Assembly: GCA_963784135.1 (NCBI GenBank)
Contig: CAWAQG010000014.1
Location: 87,930 to 151,929 of the forward strand
Length of the DNA: 64,000 nt
Direction: 5' to 3'
Source of the DNA: JADFXI01 sp963784135
GTDB taxonomy: Bacteria; Nitrospirota; Thermodesulfovibrionia; Thermodesulfovibrionales; Dissulfurispiraceae
Below are positions 14,173-23,663 of this stretch, piece by piece. Each line of letters begins with the position of its first letter. Position 1 is the stretch's first letter. The notes under the pieces are model-generated. The model was not told the origin of the DNA and did no database searches. It worked only from the letters and a program-made list of their open reading frames with translations. The translations under genes were made by a program, and so were the position numbers.

Positions 14173-16167
14173 TCAGTGTGAGGGGACCGCTTGCAGTAAT
14201 TGCTGTGCCTGTTGGTCATCCGGCCTTGTCTTCAATCCTGTCATCAGCTCTCTGCGCGCGTTTTCCATTTGCCCCATCCGGTAGTAGAGATAACCAAGAT
14301 TAAAATGCGCCTCTGCCAGGTCAGAGTTTAACTTGATCGCAATCAGATACTGTTCCATCGCCTTGTCAGGCATATTAAAGGTCAGATAAATATTGCCGAG
14401 ATTATCATGAGCTTCGATGTAATCAGGCTTCAACTTGACGGCAATCAGATACTGTTCCATCGCCTTGTCAAACATGTTCTGAGCTTGATAGAAAACACCA
14501 AGATTATAATGGGACTCCGCAGCGCCCGGCTTTAGTTTAATGGCAATAAGATACTGCTCTATAGCCTTTTCAGGCATGTTGAGGGATTTATAGATGCTTC
14601 CAAGATTATTATGTGCCTCAGCGTAATCAGGTTTTAGTTTAATGGCGATCAGATACTGCTCCAAAGCCTTGTCAAGCATGCTGTGAGCTTGATAGCCATT
14701 GCCAAGATTATTGTGTATACTCTCTTTAGCAGGAGATTTCCGTGCGGTATCTTCCCACAGCTTTATCGTATCGCCCCACACTTCGTTCCGCAAATAGGTT
14801 GCAACTGACAATGTTCCTGCTGCGAAGACAAGCAGCACCAGGATGGCCTTTCTTGCCCTGAGCGATTGCATTCTCCCCATTAGCAGGAATGCCCCTGTAA
14901 CCACACCTATACTCACCCCTGCTGAGGGCAGATATACCCTATACTCATCGATAACCCTGTCCAGCAGGACAATGCTTGATTCGACGGAAAGGGTGATGAA
15001 AAACCACATTATCCCAAAACCGATAAGGCGCAAAGGCCGTGAATCGTGATTCGTGATTCGTGAAGAACGAATAAAATAAACTCCAAGTCCAAAGAGCGCT
15101 GAGAGAAACAGAAACGACAGTATTACCTGGGGGTCAAAGACAGATTTAAAAACCGGATAATCATAATCAAAGTTCTGGGCCACCGGTATGAACAGCAGTC
15201 TCAAATATGTGACAATAACTCTGAACTGGGTAAGCATATACTCTCCCCGCGAGAGCACCGCGTAAGTAACACCAGGCAGATGTTGTTTTCCTGCGCTCAT
15301 AGTGCCCTTCAGGTACATAAGCGTCAGCGGGATGATGCTCATTGTAAGAAGCATGGGGGCAAGATATAAAAAACGTGAAACGCGAGACGTGAAACGTGAA
15401 AAGAAACAAAACTCGTATAGCGTGATGACCAACGGCAACGTAAAGGCAATCTCTTTTGTTTTCATCGCCAGCACCGCCGAAATGAAAGCGACACAGTAAA
15501 ATAAGAGGCGCTGTTGTTTGTCTTCAGCCAATCTTGACCGCACATACGCTGTTAGGGACATCAGAGAGAACAATGCAGCAAGAGGTACAAAGCGCTGGAA
15601 TACATAGGTCACCGCCTCTGTCTGCAAAGGGTGAACCGCAAATAGCATTGAGGAGAATAAAGCAATTAAAGACTGTGAATCGCTTAAAGGCCGTGAAACG
15701 TGAGAGGTGAAACGTGAATCTGTCTTTATCAGAAAAAACGGCGTTTCGAATGTCAACAAAACAAGAAAATAAACCAGGATGGAGTTTGCAATATGAATGG
15801 CGATGTTGACAATGTGGTAGCCGGTAACTGATAAGTCATGCAACCTGTAGTTGAGCGCAAAAGTGAGATAACCGATATAGCGCTCCATAAGATGTCCGTA
15901 AAGCTCAAACCCTTTTGCCTCGGAGGGGTTTGTGAAATAATGGAGGTCTTTTATAATGGGATTATCAACAATAAATTTGCCCTCATCCCACTGAAACGGG
16001 GCATTGAGGGTATTGGAATAGATGATAAGTATAAGAACAGTCAGGCAGGCGATATGCGCAAGAGTGTTATTTGCCAATAACCGCAGGCCAAAAGACATAG
16101 GCGATGCGGGAATAGGGTGCTCTTCCGGATTGCCTGGCTTGTCTGTTTTTTTGCTTTTCTTTTTCAT
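14173..16167 (-). CDS. Multi-spanning membrane protein with C-terminal TPR repeats (Tmtc/GT39-like)
   Basis: 664 residues. About ten hydrophobic segments fill residues 33-460, and a first-loop motif FQWDEGKFIVDNPII has the acidic pair typical of GT-C glycosyltransferases such as Tmtc-like O-mannosyltransferases. Residues about 480-650 are TPR repeats (for example YLIAIKLKPDYAEAHNNLGS), which would bind protein partners outside the membrane. A role in glycosylating proteins or surface polymers is inferred from this architecture. Three loops between membrane segments (RFTSHVSRPLS, SRFTSRVSRF, SSRITNHDSRPL) are encoded by 7-base repeat arrays, so they look inserted. It overlaps the next TPR gene by 4 bases. 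Confidence 0.8.
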   Translation of the reverse strand: MKKKSKKTDKPGNPEEHPIPASPMSFGLRLLANNTLAHIACLTVLILIIYSNTLNAPFQWDEGKFIVDNPIIKDLHYFTNPSEAKGFELYGHLMERYIGYLTFALNYRLHDLSVTGYHIVNIAIHIANSILVYFLVLLTFETPFFLIKTDSRFTSHVSRPLSDSQSLIALFSSMLFAVHPLQTEAVTYVFQRFVPLAALFSLMSLTAYVRSRLAEDKQQRLLFYCVAFISAVLAMKTKEIAFTLPLVITLYEFCFFSRFTSRVSRFLYLAPMLLTMSIIPLTLMYLKGTMSAGKQHLPGVTYAVLSRGEYMLTQFRVIVTYLRLLFIPVAQNFDYDYPVFKSVFDPQVILSFLFLSALFGLGVYFIRSSRITNHDSRPLRLIGFGIMWFFITLSVESSIVLLDRVIDEYRVYLPSAGVSIGVVTGAFLLMGRMQSLRARKAILVLLVFAAGTLSVATYLRNEVWGDTIKLWEDTARKSPAKESIHNNLGNGYQAHSMLDKALEQYLIAIKLKPDYAEAHNNLGSIYKSLNMPEKAIEQYLIAIKLKPGAAESHYNLGVFYQAQNMFDKAMEQYLIAVKLKPDYIEAHDNLGNIYLTFNMPDKAMEQYLIAIKLNSDLAEAHFNLGYLYYRMGQMENARRELMTGLKTRPDDQQAQQLLQAVPSH
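15037..15064. repeat. Heptamer array inside the TPR membrane-protein gene (1 of 3)
   Basis: Four 7-base units: CCGTGAA, TCGTGAT, TCGTGAT, TCGTGAA. On the coding strand they give the loop SSRITNHDSRP. Confidence 0.7.
15373..15400. repeat. Heptamer array inside the TPR membrane-protein gene (2 of 3)
   Basis: Four 7-base units: ACGTGAA, ACGCGAG, ACGTGAA, ACGTGAA. They encode the loop SRFTSRVSRF. Confidence 0.7.
15691..15718. repeat. Heptamer array inside the TPR membrane-protein gene (3 of 3)
   Basis: Four 7-base units: CCGTGAA, ACGTGAG, AGGTGAA, ACGTGAA. They encode the loop RFTSHVSRP. A related GACTGTGAATCG lies just before it. Confidence 0.7.
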
Positions 16168-17877
16168 AATATACTACGAAGTTCCTGTTTAAGCATTTTC
16201 AGGACACTCTCCCAGTCTCCATATTCCGGCTGCCGATACAAGCGCATTGTCGGATACCATGGGCTGTCCCCTCGGTCCAACAGCCATCGCCAATCCGGCA
16301 CAAACGGAAGTAAAAGCCAAACCGGTTTGGCCAGTGCTCCGGCTAAATGAGCTACTGCAGTATCAACGGTAATTACAAGATCAAGATTTTCGATCAAAGC
16401 AGCCGTATCGGAAAAGTCATTCAAGTCATTTGTATAATCGACAAGGCGCATCCCTTTGGGTGGATCCCCTGCCTGCCCTTCTGCCGCTCCCTTCTGAAGG
16501 CTGTAAAAAGCACGTCTTCCATCTCTCCAAACAATGAAAACATACCCGGAGATATCGAACGATTCCGGTCATTCCCGTGTCCCGGACTGCCTGCCCAGCA
16601 CAAACCAACTTTGAGTTTATTGCAATCGTGTTGAAGCCTTTCGCGCCACGCTGAAACTTTTTGACGATCGCTCGTTATATAAGGGATTGTTGCCGGTATT
16701 GTTTCAAGTGTTGTATTAAAAATCAAAGGCAGGGTCAACAAAGGGCAATGAAAATCAAAATCAGGCAATTGTTGTCCTCGCTCCACGACTTGATGTATAC
16801 CGTTTATTCTTTGCATTAAGGAAACCAGTTCCGTCTGGCATTCAACTATTATTTTATCGGTTTTTTCAGAAACCATCGGGATATATCTTATAAACTGGAT
16901 CGCATCTCCATATCCCTGTTCAGTCCATAGTAAAATAGTCTTGCTTTTAATATCAGAACCATCCCAATATTTTTGAGTAAAATCTCTATTGAAAGGAAAT
17001 ACCTGGAAGTGTCCCACTTCCTGACTCGATATTGATACTCTTCCCATCCTTCTTTGAAATTACCTTTTAAAAGATAAATAACGGACAAGTTAAAATGCGC
17101 TTCGCTGCAATCCGGTTTCAGGGACAAAGCGCGGCGGTAACAGGCTATTGCTTCGTCCAGCTTGCCCTGCTTTTCAAGCGCGCTGCCCAGATTGTTATAC
17201 GCCTCAAGAAATTCCGGTTTTAGGGACAAAGCGCTGCGGTAACAGGCTATTGCTTCGTCAAGCCGGCCTTGCTTTTCAAGCGCGACGCCCAGGTTGTTAT
17301 GCGCCTCGTGATAATCCGGTTTCAGGGACAAAGCACGGCGGTAACAGGCTATTGCTTCGTCCGGCTTGCCTTGCCTTTCAAGCGCATTGCCCAGATTGTT
17401 ATACGCCTCATGAAATTCAGGATTTAAGAACAACGCACGGCGGTAACTCGCTATTGCTTCGTCCAGTTTATTCAGCGCGCGATATGCGTCGCCGGCATTA
17501 TTATGAAAAAACGGCGCCAATTGATTTGCGTCTATCGCTTTTTCAATTAAACAGATTGCTTCCTGGTTCTTCCCGGCACGCAGGGCGATTACTCCGAGCA
17601 AATGTAATGCATCAGCATTGTTTTTATCCATGCTCAATACTTTATGATAAATCGCTTCTGCTTGCAGCAACTGCCCCTTCTGATGGTGTTTTATGGCTAA
17701 TCGCAGGGCATCGGAAATGTTTAAGGATTGGTCCTTGCTATTCCTAATTATTTTCTTTACCATTGCTTTCAGTACAGTTTTTTCAGGAAATTCTGTCTTA
17801 AGGCCTTTTTTTATTTTAGCACGGCGGTAGGAATAAAATGAGTTTTTTGCGTTAATCAGGAAATCATGAAATTCCAA
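16164..17877 (-). pseudogene. TPR plus glycosyltransferase-like protein broken by two frameshifts
   Basis: Three consecutive frames together make one protein of about 570 residues. The first (17877 to about 17020) has TPR units such as DEAIACYRRALSLKPDYHEA. The second (about 17020 to 16506) reads WDGSDIKSKTILLWTEQGYG, then DAIQFIRYIP and KVGLCWAGSPGHGNDRNRS. The third (to 16164) reads DLVITVDTAVAHLAGALAKP and PDWRWLLDRGDSPWYP. This order matches TPR proteins with a GT9/GT41-like catalytic end. The first shift is near 17014-17030. The second is at a run of five A (16505-16509 on the plus strand). Real decay or base-calling errors would both explain it. ATG 17763 (MVKKIIRNSK) could be the true start. 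Confidence 0.75.
17110..17510. repeat. Tandem 102-bp coding repeats (TPR units)
   Basis: The phrase CGGTAACAGGCTATTGCTTCG or a close variant recurs at about 17134, 17236, 17338 and 17440, exactly 102 bases (34 codons) apart. Nucleotide similarity is high, so the TPR units were copied recently or are being homogenised. Confidence 0.75.
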
Positions 17878-17905
17878 ATTGCATATTTCAAACTAATTTT
17901 ACCTC

Positions 17906-17934
17906 TTGACTGGAAACATAATAATTAGTATCTT
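17906..17934 (+). promoter_or_regulatory. Probable sigma-70 promoter for the DUF1622 gene
   Basis: TTGACT (17906-17911), a 17-base spacer and TATCTT (17929-17934). A GAGGG ribosome site follows at 17941. Confidence 0.4.
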
Positions 17935-17954
17935 TGAGTTGAGGGATATATATT

Positions 17955-18290
17955 TTGGGGATAATTCAAAATATTCTGCAGGCGGTTATTCTGACTATCA
18001 GTGCATTTGGGGCTGCAGTTGTCGTTTGGGGTGTTTTTGAGGCGATAGTTGCATTTATCGGCTTAAAGTTCTCATCTGCCAAGGAAGATGCGGTTTCCAG
18101 GAGTGAATCTATTCGCCAGCGACTGGGCGCACATCTTCTTCTTGGACTCGAAATTTTCATTGCTGCGGATATTATCAGTTCCGCTATTAGTCCGAGTTGG
18201 GAAAAAGTGGGCATACTTGTATGCATTGTGGGCGTGCGGACGGTACTAAGTTATTTCCTCAGGATGGAGTTGAGACAAGGCGTGCGCTGA
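17955..18290 (+). CDS. DUF1622 family membrane protein
   Basis: 111 residues with three hydrophobic segments (about 8-35, 55-75 and 80-100). It carries the family-like stretches IRQRLGAHLLLGLEIFIAAD and VGVRTVLSYFLRMEL. The start is TTG 17955, with GAGGG about 10 bases upstream. DUF1622 proteins are small inner-membrane proteins of unknown function. It stands alone between a minus-strand TPR gene and a convergent minus-strand gene. Confidence 0.8.
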   Translation: MGIIQNILQAVILTISAFGAAVVVWGVFEAIVAFIGLKFSSAKEDAVSRSESIRQRLGAHLLLGLEIFIAADIISSAISPSWEKVGILVCIVGVRTVLSYFLRMELRQGVR

Positions 18291-18324
18291 ATACTTTCTG
18301 AAAAGCCGCAGAATCATGGCATCG

Positions 18325-18894
18325 TTATGCCCTTGGTTTTGCCAGCACTTCCAGCACCTTCAGCTCAAAAAAACGTTTGGACACCGCTGATTTTATGACC
18401 AGCACCGTATCGGAACCTCTCCCTGTGCCTGCCACTGCAAGGACTTCCTCGCCTTCCGGGACAAGCCCTGCATCAGCCGCCATCATAACCATCTCGCAGC
18501 AGACCTTTGACCCTTCTCCGAACCTCCTGAGTGCCTGGGCCACGATAAGTGTCGGATAAAGGCCGCTGAATTTCGAGGCGAAGGCGGTTTCAAGGCTATG
18601 GGTAATCATGGTGCCGGTATATACTTTTGCGCCGGCATTCGCTATCCCTTGTCTTGCCTCTGCGGATATTTCATCGCTATTGGGTCCCTTAAACCCTGCG
18701 CAATGGGTGACCACGATGAGATTGATGCCGCTGTCTTTTAGTGCTTCTGAAAACAAAATCCCGCAGTCACCCGAGGTCGATGCAAGCACAAGGTGCTTAT
18801 ACCCGAAGTTCCTTATCGCATCTTTTACGATCTGAAGACATGCAGCCGTGTTTTCCCTTCCTGCTTTTTCGAAATACAGCACCTTTTTTTCCAT
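18325..18894 (-). CDS. Pyruvate-kinase C-terminal-domain-like protein
   Basis: 189 residues matching the stand-alone 'pyruvate kinase alpha/beta domain' family: YFEKAGRENTAACLQIVKDA, VLASTSGDCGILFSEAL, VVTHCAGFKGPNSDEIS, and a glycine-rich end AVAGTGRGSDTVLVIK. It contains no pyruvate-kinase catalytic barrel. The fold suggests binding of a small phosphorylated effector, but no function is established. A GGGGGT ribosome site lies about 6 bases upstream of ATG 18894. Confidence 0.7.
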   Translation of the reverse strand: MEKKVLYFEKAGRENTAACLQIVKDAIRNFGYKHLVLASTSGDCGILFSEALKDSGINLIVVTHCAGFKGPNSDEISAEARQGIANAGAKVYTGTMITHSLETAFASKFSGLYPTLIVAQALRRFGEGSKVCCEMVMMAADAGLVPEGEEVLAVAGTGRGSDTVLVIKSAVSKRFFELKVLEVLAKPRA

Positions 18895-18962
18895 GGCATA
18901 CCCCCGGTATACAAGATACTTAATTATAATCCAAAAATATGTTCTTCACATCTGGTGCGGCA

Positions 18963-18990
18963 TTGACAATGGTCTTAAGTTTGATATGCT
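18963..18990 (+). promoter_or_regulatory. Sigma-70 promoter upstream of catalase
   Basis: A perfect TTGACA (18963-18968), 16-base spacer and TATGCT (18985-18990), about 86 bases before the catalase ATG. No PerR or OxyR box was recognised. Confidence 0.5.
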
Positions 18991-19076
18991 TTACTTAGAG
19001 GGAAGCATCTTATGGCGGATATATCTCAAGCCGTTTCTTCTTAACCTTGAATTTATGTAGCGAGAGAGGAGGATTT

Positions 19077-20576
19077 ATGGGAAAAGATAATGTTTTTACT
19101 ACTAACTTTGGCACACCGGTTGACGATGACCAGAACTCAATAACCGCGGGCAATCCTGGCCCTGTGTTGATGCAGGACGTACATTTGCTTGAGAAGTTGG
19201 CACATTTTGACCGCGAACGTATCCCCGAGCGCGTCGTGCACGCAAAAGGCGCAGGCGCCTACGGATACTACGAGGTCACCCAGGACATGAGTAAATACAC
19301 CAGGGCCAAATTTCTCTCTCCAGTCGGCAAACGTACCGAGGTTTTTGTGCGCTTTTCAACTGTCGGAGGAGAGAAAGGGTCTGCCGATGCCGAACGCGAT
19401 CCACGGGGCTTTGCTGTGAAGTTCTACACGGAGGAGGGCAACTACGACATGGTAGGGAACAATACCCCTGTCTTTTTTATTCGTGATCCCCTTAAGTTCG
19501 CTGACTTCATTCACACCCAGAAACGCCACCCGGCCACGAACCTGAAGAATCCGGATATGTTCTGGGACTTCCTTTCGCTTACCCCTGAATCCATACACCA
19601 GGTCACCATCCTTTTCTCTGACCGCGGTACGCCAAGGACCTTCCGCCATATGAACGGCTACAGCAGCCATACATTCAAGTGGTACAATGCAAAGGGCGAG
19701 TTTTATTGGGTCCAGTACCATTTTAAGACAGAGCAGGGCATCCAGAACCTGACCCGGCAAGAAGCTGAGATCATGAAAGGAAAGGACCCTGATCACGCCA
19801 CCCGCGACTTGCATAAGGCAATCGATCGGGGCGAATATCCTGCATGGAGAGTAGAAGTGCAGATCATGACACCTGAACAGGCTTCAGACTACCGCTTTGA
19901 CCCATTCGATATCACCAAGGTTTGGCCTCACTCAGATTTCCCGCCAATCGTGATTGGCCGTATGGTGCTAAACCGTAACCCGGAAAACTATTTTGCCGAA
20001 GTGGAACAATCCGCTTTCTCTCCAGCCAATTTCGTGCCGGGGATTGCCGCTTCTCCGGACAAGATGCTCCAGGGCCGACTCTTCAGCTACCATGACACTC
20101 ATCGCCACCGCCTCGGACCCAACTACCATCTGCTTCCGGTGAACGCGCCCAAGTTCAGTCATATGGCCAATTACCAGCGTGACGGCTTCATGCGTTTCGA
20201 CAGCAACGGCGGAGGCAGCCCGAATTACTACCCTAACAGCTTTGGCGGCCCTGAACCCAAAGCCGAAGTAGCTGAACCGGCTGTTACGGTTTCCGGCATA
20301 GCAGCGCGCCAAAAATACGCTCATCCTAATGATGATTTTGTGCAGGCCGGAGACCTGTACCGCAAAGTCATGACGGAAACTGATCGGGACCACTTGATCG
20401 GTAACATTGTAGAACATCTTGGAGGCGCCCAAAAGCGCATACAGTTGCGTCAGACGGTCTTCTTTTACAAAGCTGATCCGGATTATGGCCGTCGAGTGGC
20501 TGAAGGATTAAAGTTGGACCTGAAGGAAATTGAGCGCCTGGCAAAGATGTCTCTGCAGGAACCGGCCCTTGTATGA
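19077..20576 (+). CDS. katA: Monofunctional haem catalase
   Basis: Breaks hydrogen peroxide into water and oxygen. This 499-residue small-subunit catalase has the distal-side RVVHAKGAGAYGYYEV with the catalytic His, the Asn in DMVGNNTPVFFIRDP, and the proximal haem ligand Tyr in GRLFSYHDTHRHRLG. ATG 19077 has AGGAGG four bases upstream and is preferred over an upstream ATG at 19047. It has no export signal, so it is cytoplasmic. It stands in a single-gene unit with its own promoter. Confidence 0.96.
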   Translation: MGKDNVFTTNFGTPVDDDQNSITAGNPGPVLMQDVHLLEKLAHFDRERIPERVVHAKGAGAYGYYEVTQDMSKYTRAKFLSPVGKRTEVFVRFSTVGGEKGSADAERDPRGFAVKFYTEEGNYDMVGNNTPVFFIRDPLKFADFIHTQKRHPATNLKNPDMFWDFLSLTPESIHQVTILFSDRGTPRTFRHMNGYSSHTFKWYNAKGEFYWVQYHFKTEQGIQNLTRQEAEIMKGKDPDHATRDLHKAIDRGEYPAWRVEVQIMTPEQASDYRFDPFDITKVWPHSDFPPIVIGRMVLNRNPENYFAEVEQSAFSPANFVPGIAASPDKMLQGRLFSYHDTHRHRLGPNYHLLPVNAPKFSHMANYQRDGFMRFDSNGGGSPNYYPNSFGGPEPKAEVAEPAVTVSGIAARQKYAHPNDDFVQAGDLYRKVMTETDRDHLIGNIVEHLGGAQKRIQLRQTVFFYKADPDYGRRVAEGLKLDLKEIERLAKMSLQEPALV

Positions 20577-20926
20577 GGGCGTAAATGGATAGCGAGCGTA
20601 TTCCTCACGTGGTCGAGCACGGAGGAATACGCTAAAATAGTACTTGACACGGAATCCCTTCCCTTGCAAATGCCATCCTCGCATAATCATAGACCTGAGA
20701 CTTGGAGAGGATACTCTTCGCCGGGGACCCCGTCATTCCCGCTTGTCGGGAATCGTCTTGAAAATAAGGAAAGATTCCGGACAAGCCGGAATGACAAAAT
20801 TACAAACCCGCAATCATGACGCACACCCCCGATATCGGGTCAACTTGTTCGGACAAACACAAATAATATAACATTAAGGGTCTGCGATAAAATAACTTGC
20901 GTATTCAGAAAAAGGAGAAATGAGCT
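20577..20926. other. 350-bp spacer carrying paired REP-like hairpins
   Basis: Between the catalase and pepN. It contains GTCATTCCCGCTTGTCGGGAATC at 20732-20754 (here given as one 23-base unit: arms ATTCCCG and CGGGAAT) and an inverted partner at 20773-20795 (arms ATTCCGG and CCGGAAT). The two units match each other at 21 of 23 bases in inverted orientation. The rest shows no gene. Confidence 0.6.
20732..20795. repeat. Inverted pair of ATTCCCG-type REP-like hairpins
   Basis: Each 23-base unit is itself a hairpin (ATTCCCG-CTTGT-CGGGAAT in the first), and the two units face each other across 18 bases. The same type of hairpin brackets the GIY-YIG gene at 28079 and 28426. Confidence 0.7.
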
Positions 20927-23615
20927 ATGCCAGAAATTGAAAAGGGCCGGCAGTATAAATACAGACGTGATGATTTCGGCCCGCTTGCAGTCACCCTGCA
21001 TCACTTGACCATGTACATCAATTTTGCTGCCGGCAGTGTAGAAGCGCGCAATTGTCTTGAAATGACGGCAGAGCAGGATATTGATGAAATCGCGCTTGAT
21101 GCCGCCGGCCTCGAAATTATAACCGTCGAATTTTGTACCGGCCCTGAAGACGAGCACGGAATTTCTCTCCTCTACGAATATATCCATGAAAAGAACAGGC
21201 TCATACTAAAACTGCCGCACAAGGTAAACGCGGGAGAAAGGTTCTTTGTCAGGACGGTTACCCGCTGTTTCCCTTCAGACCACGTTTTAGAAGGAATTTA
21301 TAAGGACGCTACACCTCCAGGCGCGCCGCAGCAGTATATGTCTCAATGCCAGCAATGGGGATTTCAAAGGATTATGCCCATTATTGATGATTGCCGTGCA
21401 AAATGCACCATGACTACAACCATAGAGGCGGACAGCGCGTATACCCATCTCATCAGCAACGGTAATGTCAGCAGCCTTCTGAACCCTGAAGGGCGGCCTG
21501 TGCCGAAAAAGGGCAGTCCCGGAAGGCAGGTCATCACCTTTGAAAATGCTGTTCCCATGGCGCCTTATTTGTTTTTGGTATGCGCAGGGACGTGGGACAC
21601 ACTGGCGGATACTGTGACTTATCCCTCGGGCCGAACAGTCGGGCTTGAGTATCTTGTCCCTCCTGGAGCCGTTGATAATGTGCGCATTCCCATGGAAATA
21701 CTTAAAACATCCGTCCTCTGGATCAGGAAGACACAGGATTATGAATATACAGGAGAGACCTACAGGACGATCTGTATGAACAAATCCAATTTCGGCGGAA
21801 TGGAGAACGTCGGCAATACCACTATAGTTACCGATGCGGCGCTTATCAATGAGCATACCCTGGATGCCGGACTTCTATACGCCCATGCGGTCATTGTCCA
21901 TGAATTTGAGCACAACCAGTGCGGCAGCGAGACGACCATGGATACTCCTTTCGATGTGTGGCTTAATGAAGCATATACGGTTGATGTGGAGCGTCAGTTC
22001 ATGGCTGATGTCTTTGATCCATCTTTTATGCGCCTTTTTCAGGTGGACGGCATTCGTAATCCCCTTCTCGGGCCGCTTACCATTGAGGATGCCGGACATG
22101 CCGGCCGCATAGTCCGTGAAGGGTTTAATGACCCTGACGAGCTGATTGACGGCGTTACATATGTCAAGGCTGCGGAAGTCATCAGGATGCTCAGAATGGT
22201 TATCGGCGGCGACAGCTTCCGCAGGGGGAAAACGCTGTATTTCTCGCGCTATCATAATGGCAACGCGACAACCGCCCAGTTCTTCGAGTGTTTTGAAGAG
22301 GCTTCGGGCCTCTCGCTTGAACAATTCAAAAAGGAGTGGCTATATACCGCCGGCTACCCCAAGGTGACCGCAACCACACACTATGAGGCTTTGGCCGGGA
22401 TTTACAGGATCACCTTCCATCAGGAAGTGAAACAGGGGCAATCACCTTTTCATCTGCCGATAGTGCTGTCGCTTGTGGACAACAACGGGCTGGACATCGG
22501 GGGAACAGAGAGGGTGTTTCAACTCAGAGAACCTGTAGCAGAGCTTGTTTTTGAAAACATCACGGAAGCGCCGGCCTTTGCCTCCATGACCGCGATTATT
22601 CATTTTACGGAACTTTCCGGCATAGCAATGCAACGCCGGAGTCAAGATCTTTGCAGGCGCGTCTTGATCCCAACTCCTATAACCGCGTGGATGCCATGAG
22701 GCAGCTGACTGAGCATGAAAGGACCAAACTTCTGTTGAATCCGGACGATACGATTAGTGCCCACTGGCTGTCGCTATATGGAGAAATACTTTCAGACCGG
22801 AGCATACCGTCCGCGCTGAAGCCGTATTTTTTGCGGATAGACGAGCAGCCTATAGACCGTGCTTATGCCGCGTGGTATCAGGAATTGGTTGCAGCACGTG
22901 AAAAAATGATGCTCGCGGTGAACCGCCGCTACAGAGACTCGCTGCTGGAAATGTTTGTTGGTCTGGACACCTACACGAACTCGAAGCGGCATTCCCCAAA
23001 GGATGGAAAGGAGGAATAGTGGACCGTATGCTGAAGAATATCCTGATCGATCTTATCGTTATTGACGATTCCACCGAGAGCCATAAACTGATACTTGATC
23101 ACTTTAGTGCTGCAACAACTGCTACGGACAGGGTAGCGGCCTTGCTTGCCCTTAACCGCAGTTCTGCGCCCCAAAGACGGACACTTCTTGAAGAGGTATA
23201 TTCAAAGTGGCATGACCATCTGAGCGGGTATGCCAATTACCTTCGGGTTGTGGCGAGCGGAACAAGGGAGGATGTTTTTGAAATGATAGAGGCTGAGAAA
23301 AACCGTCCCGGCTTTGATATCAGACAGCCTACCTGGAGCAGGGCGCTTTTTATGTCTATGGCTGTCAATAATAAAATGGTTTGGACCGGGCAGGGAACCA
23401 GATGGGTCGCTGACACAGTTATAGAACTTGCTCCAATCAATGCGACAACAACAGGCCGTCTGCTTAACACCTTTCAGCATGTAAACTCTTTGATGCCGCA
23501 GTTGCAGGAGAGCGTGCGCGGCGCGTTAGAGCGTATTGTCCGAAGCGTTTCCAGTACGGAATGTCCTGCAGTCCACGGGCAGGCAAGCGCTTACCTGGAC
23601 GGATTGAAGGGGTGA
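20927..23615 (+). pseudogene. pepN: Aminopeptidase N (M1 family), interrupted by two frameshifts
   Basis: Full-length M1 aminopeptidase content is present in three frames. The first frame (20927-22699) has GGMEN at about residue 290, the zinc site HEFEH at about 325-329 and the third ligand in WLNEAY at about 348. The second frame takes over near 22640 (QARLDPNSYNRVDAMRQL). The third takes over near 22970, where LHELEAAFPKGWKGGIVDRM joins perfectly to LKNILIDLIV. The C-terminal helical domain (PGFDIRQPTWSRALFMSMAV) is well conserved throughout, so decay is recent or the shifts are sequencing errors. The catalytic domain alone might still be made. PepN trims cytoplasmic peptides. Confidence 0.85.
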
Positions 23616-23663
23616 TGATATGGCGGGCACATTGGTTTTTATACTACTTAAGCTGGAGGAACA

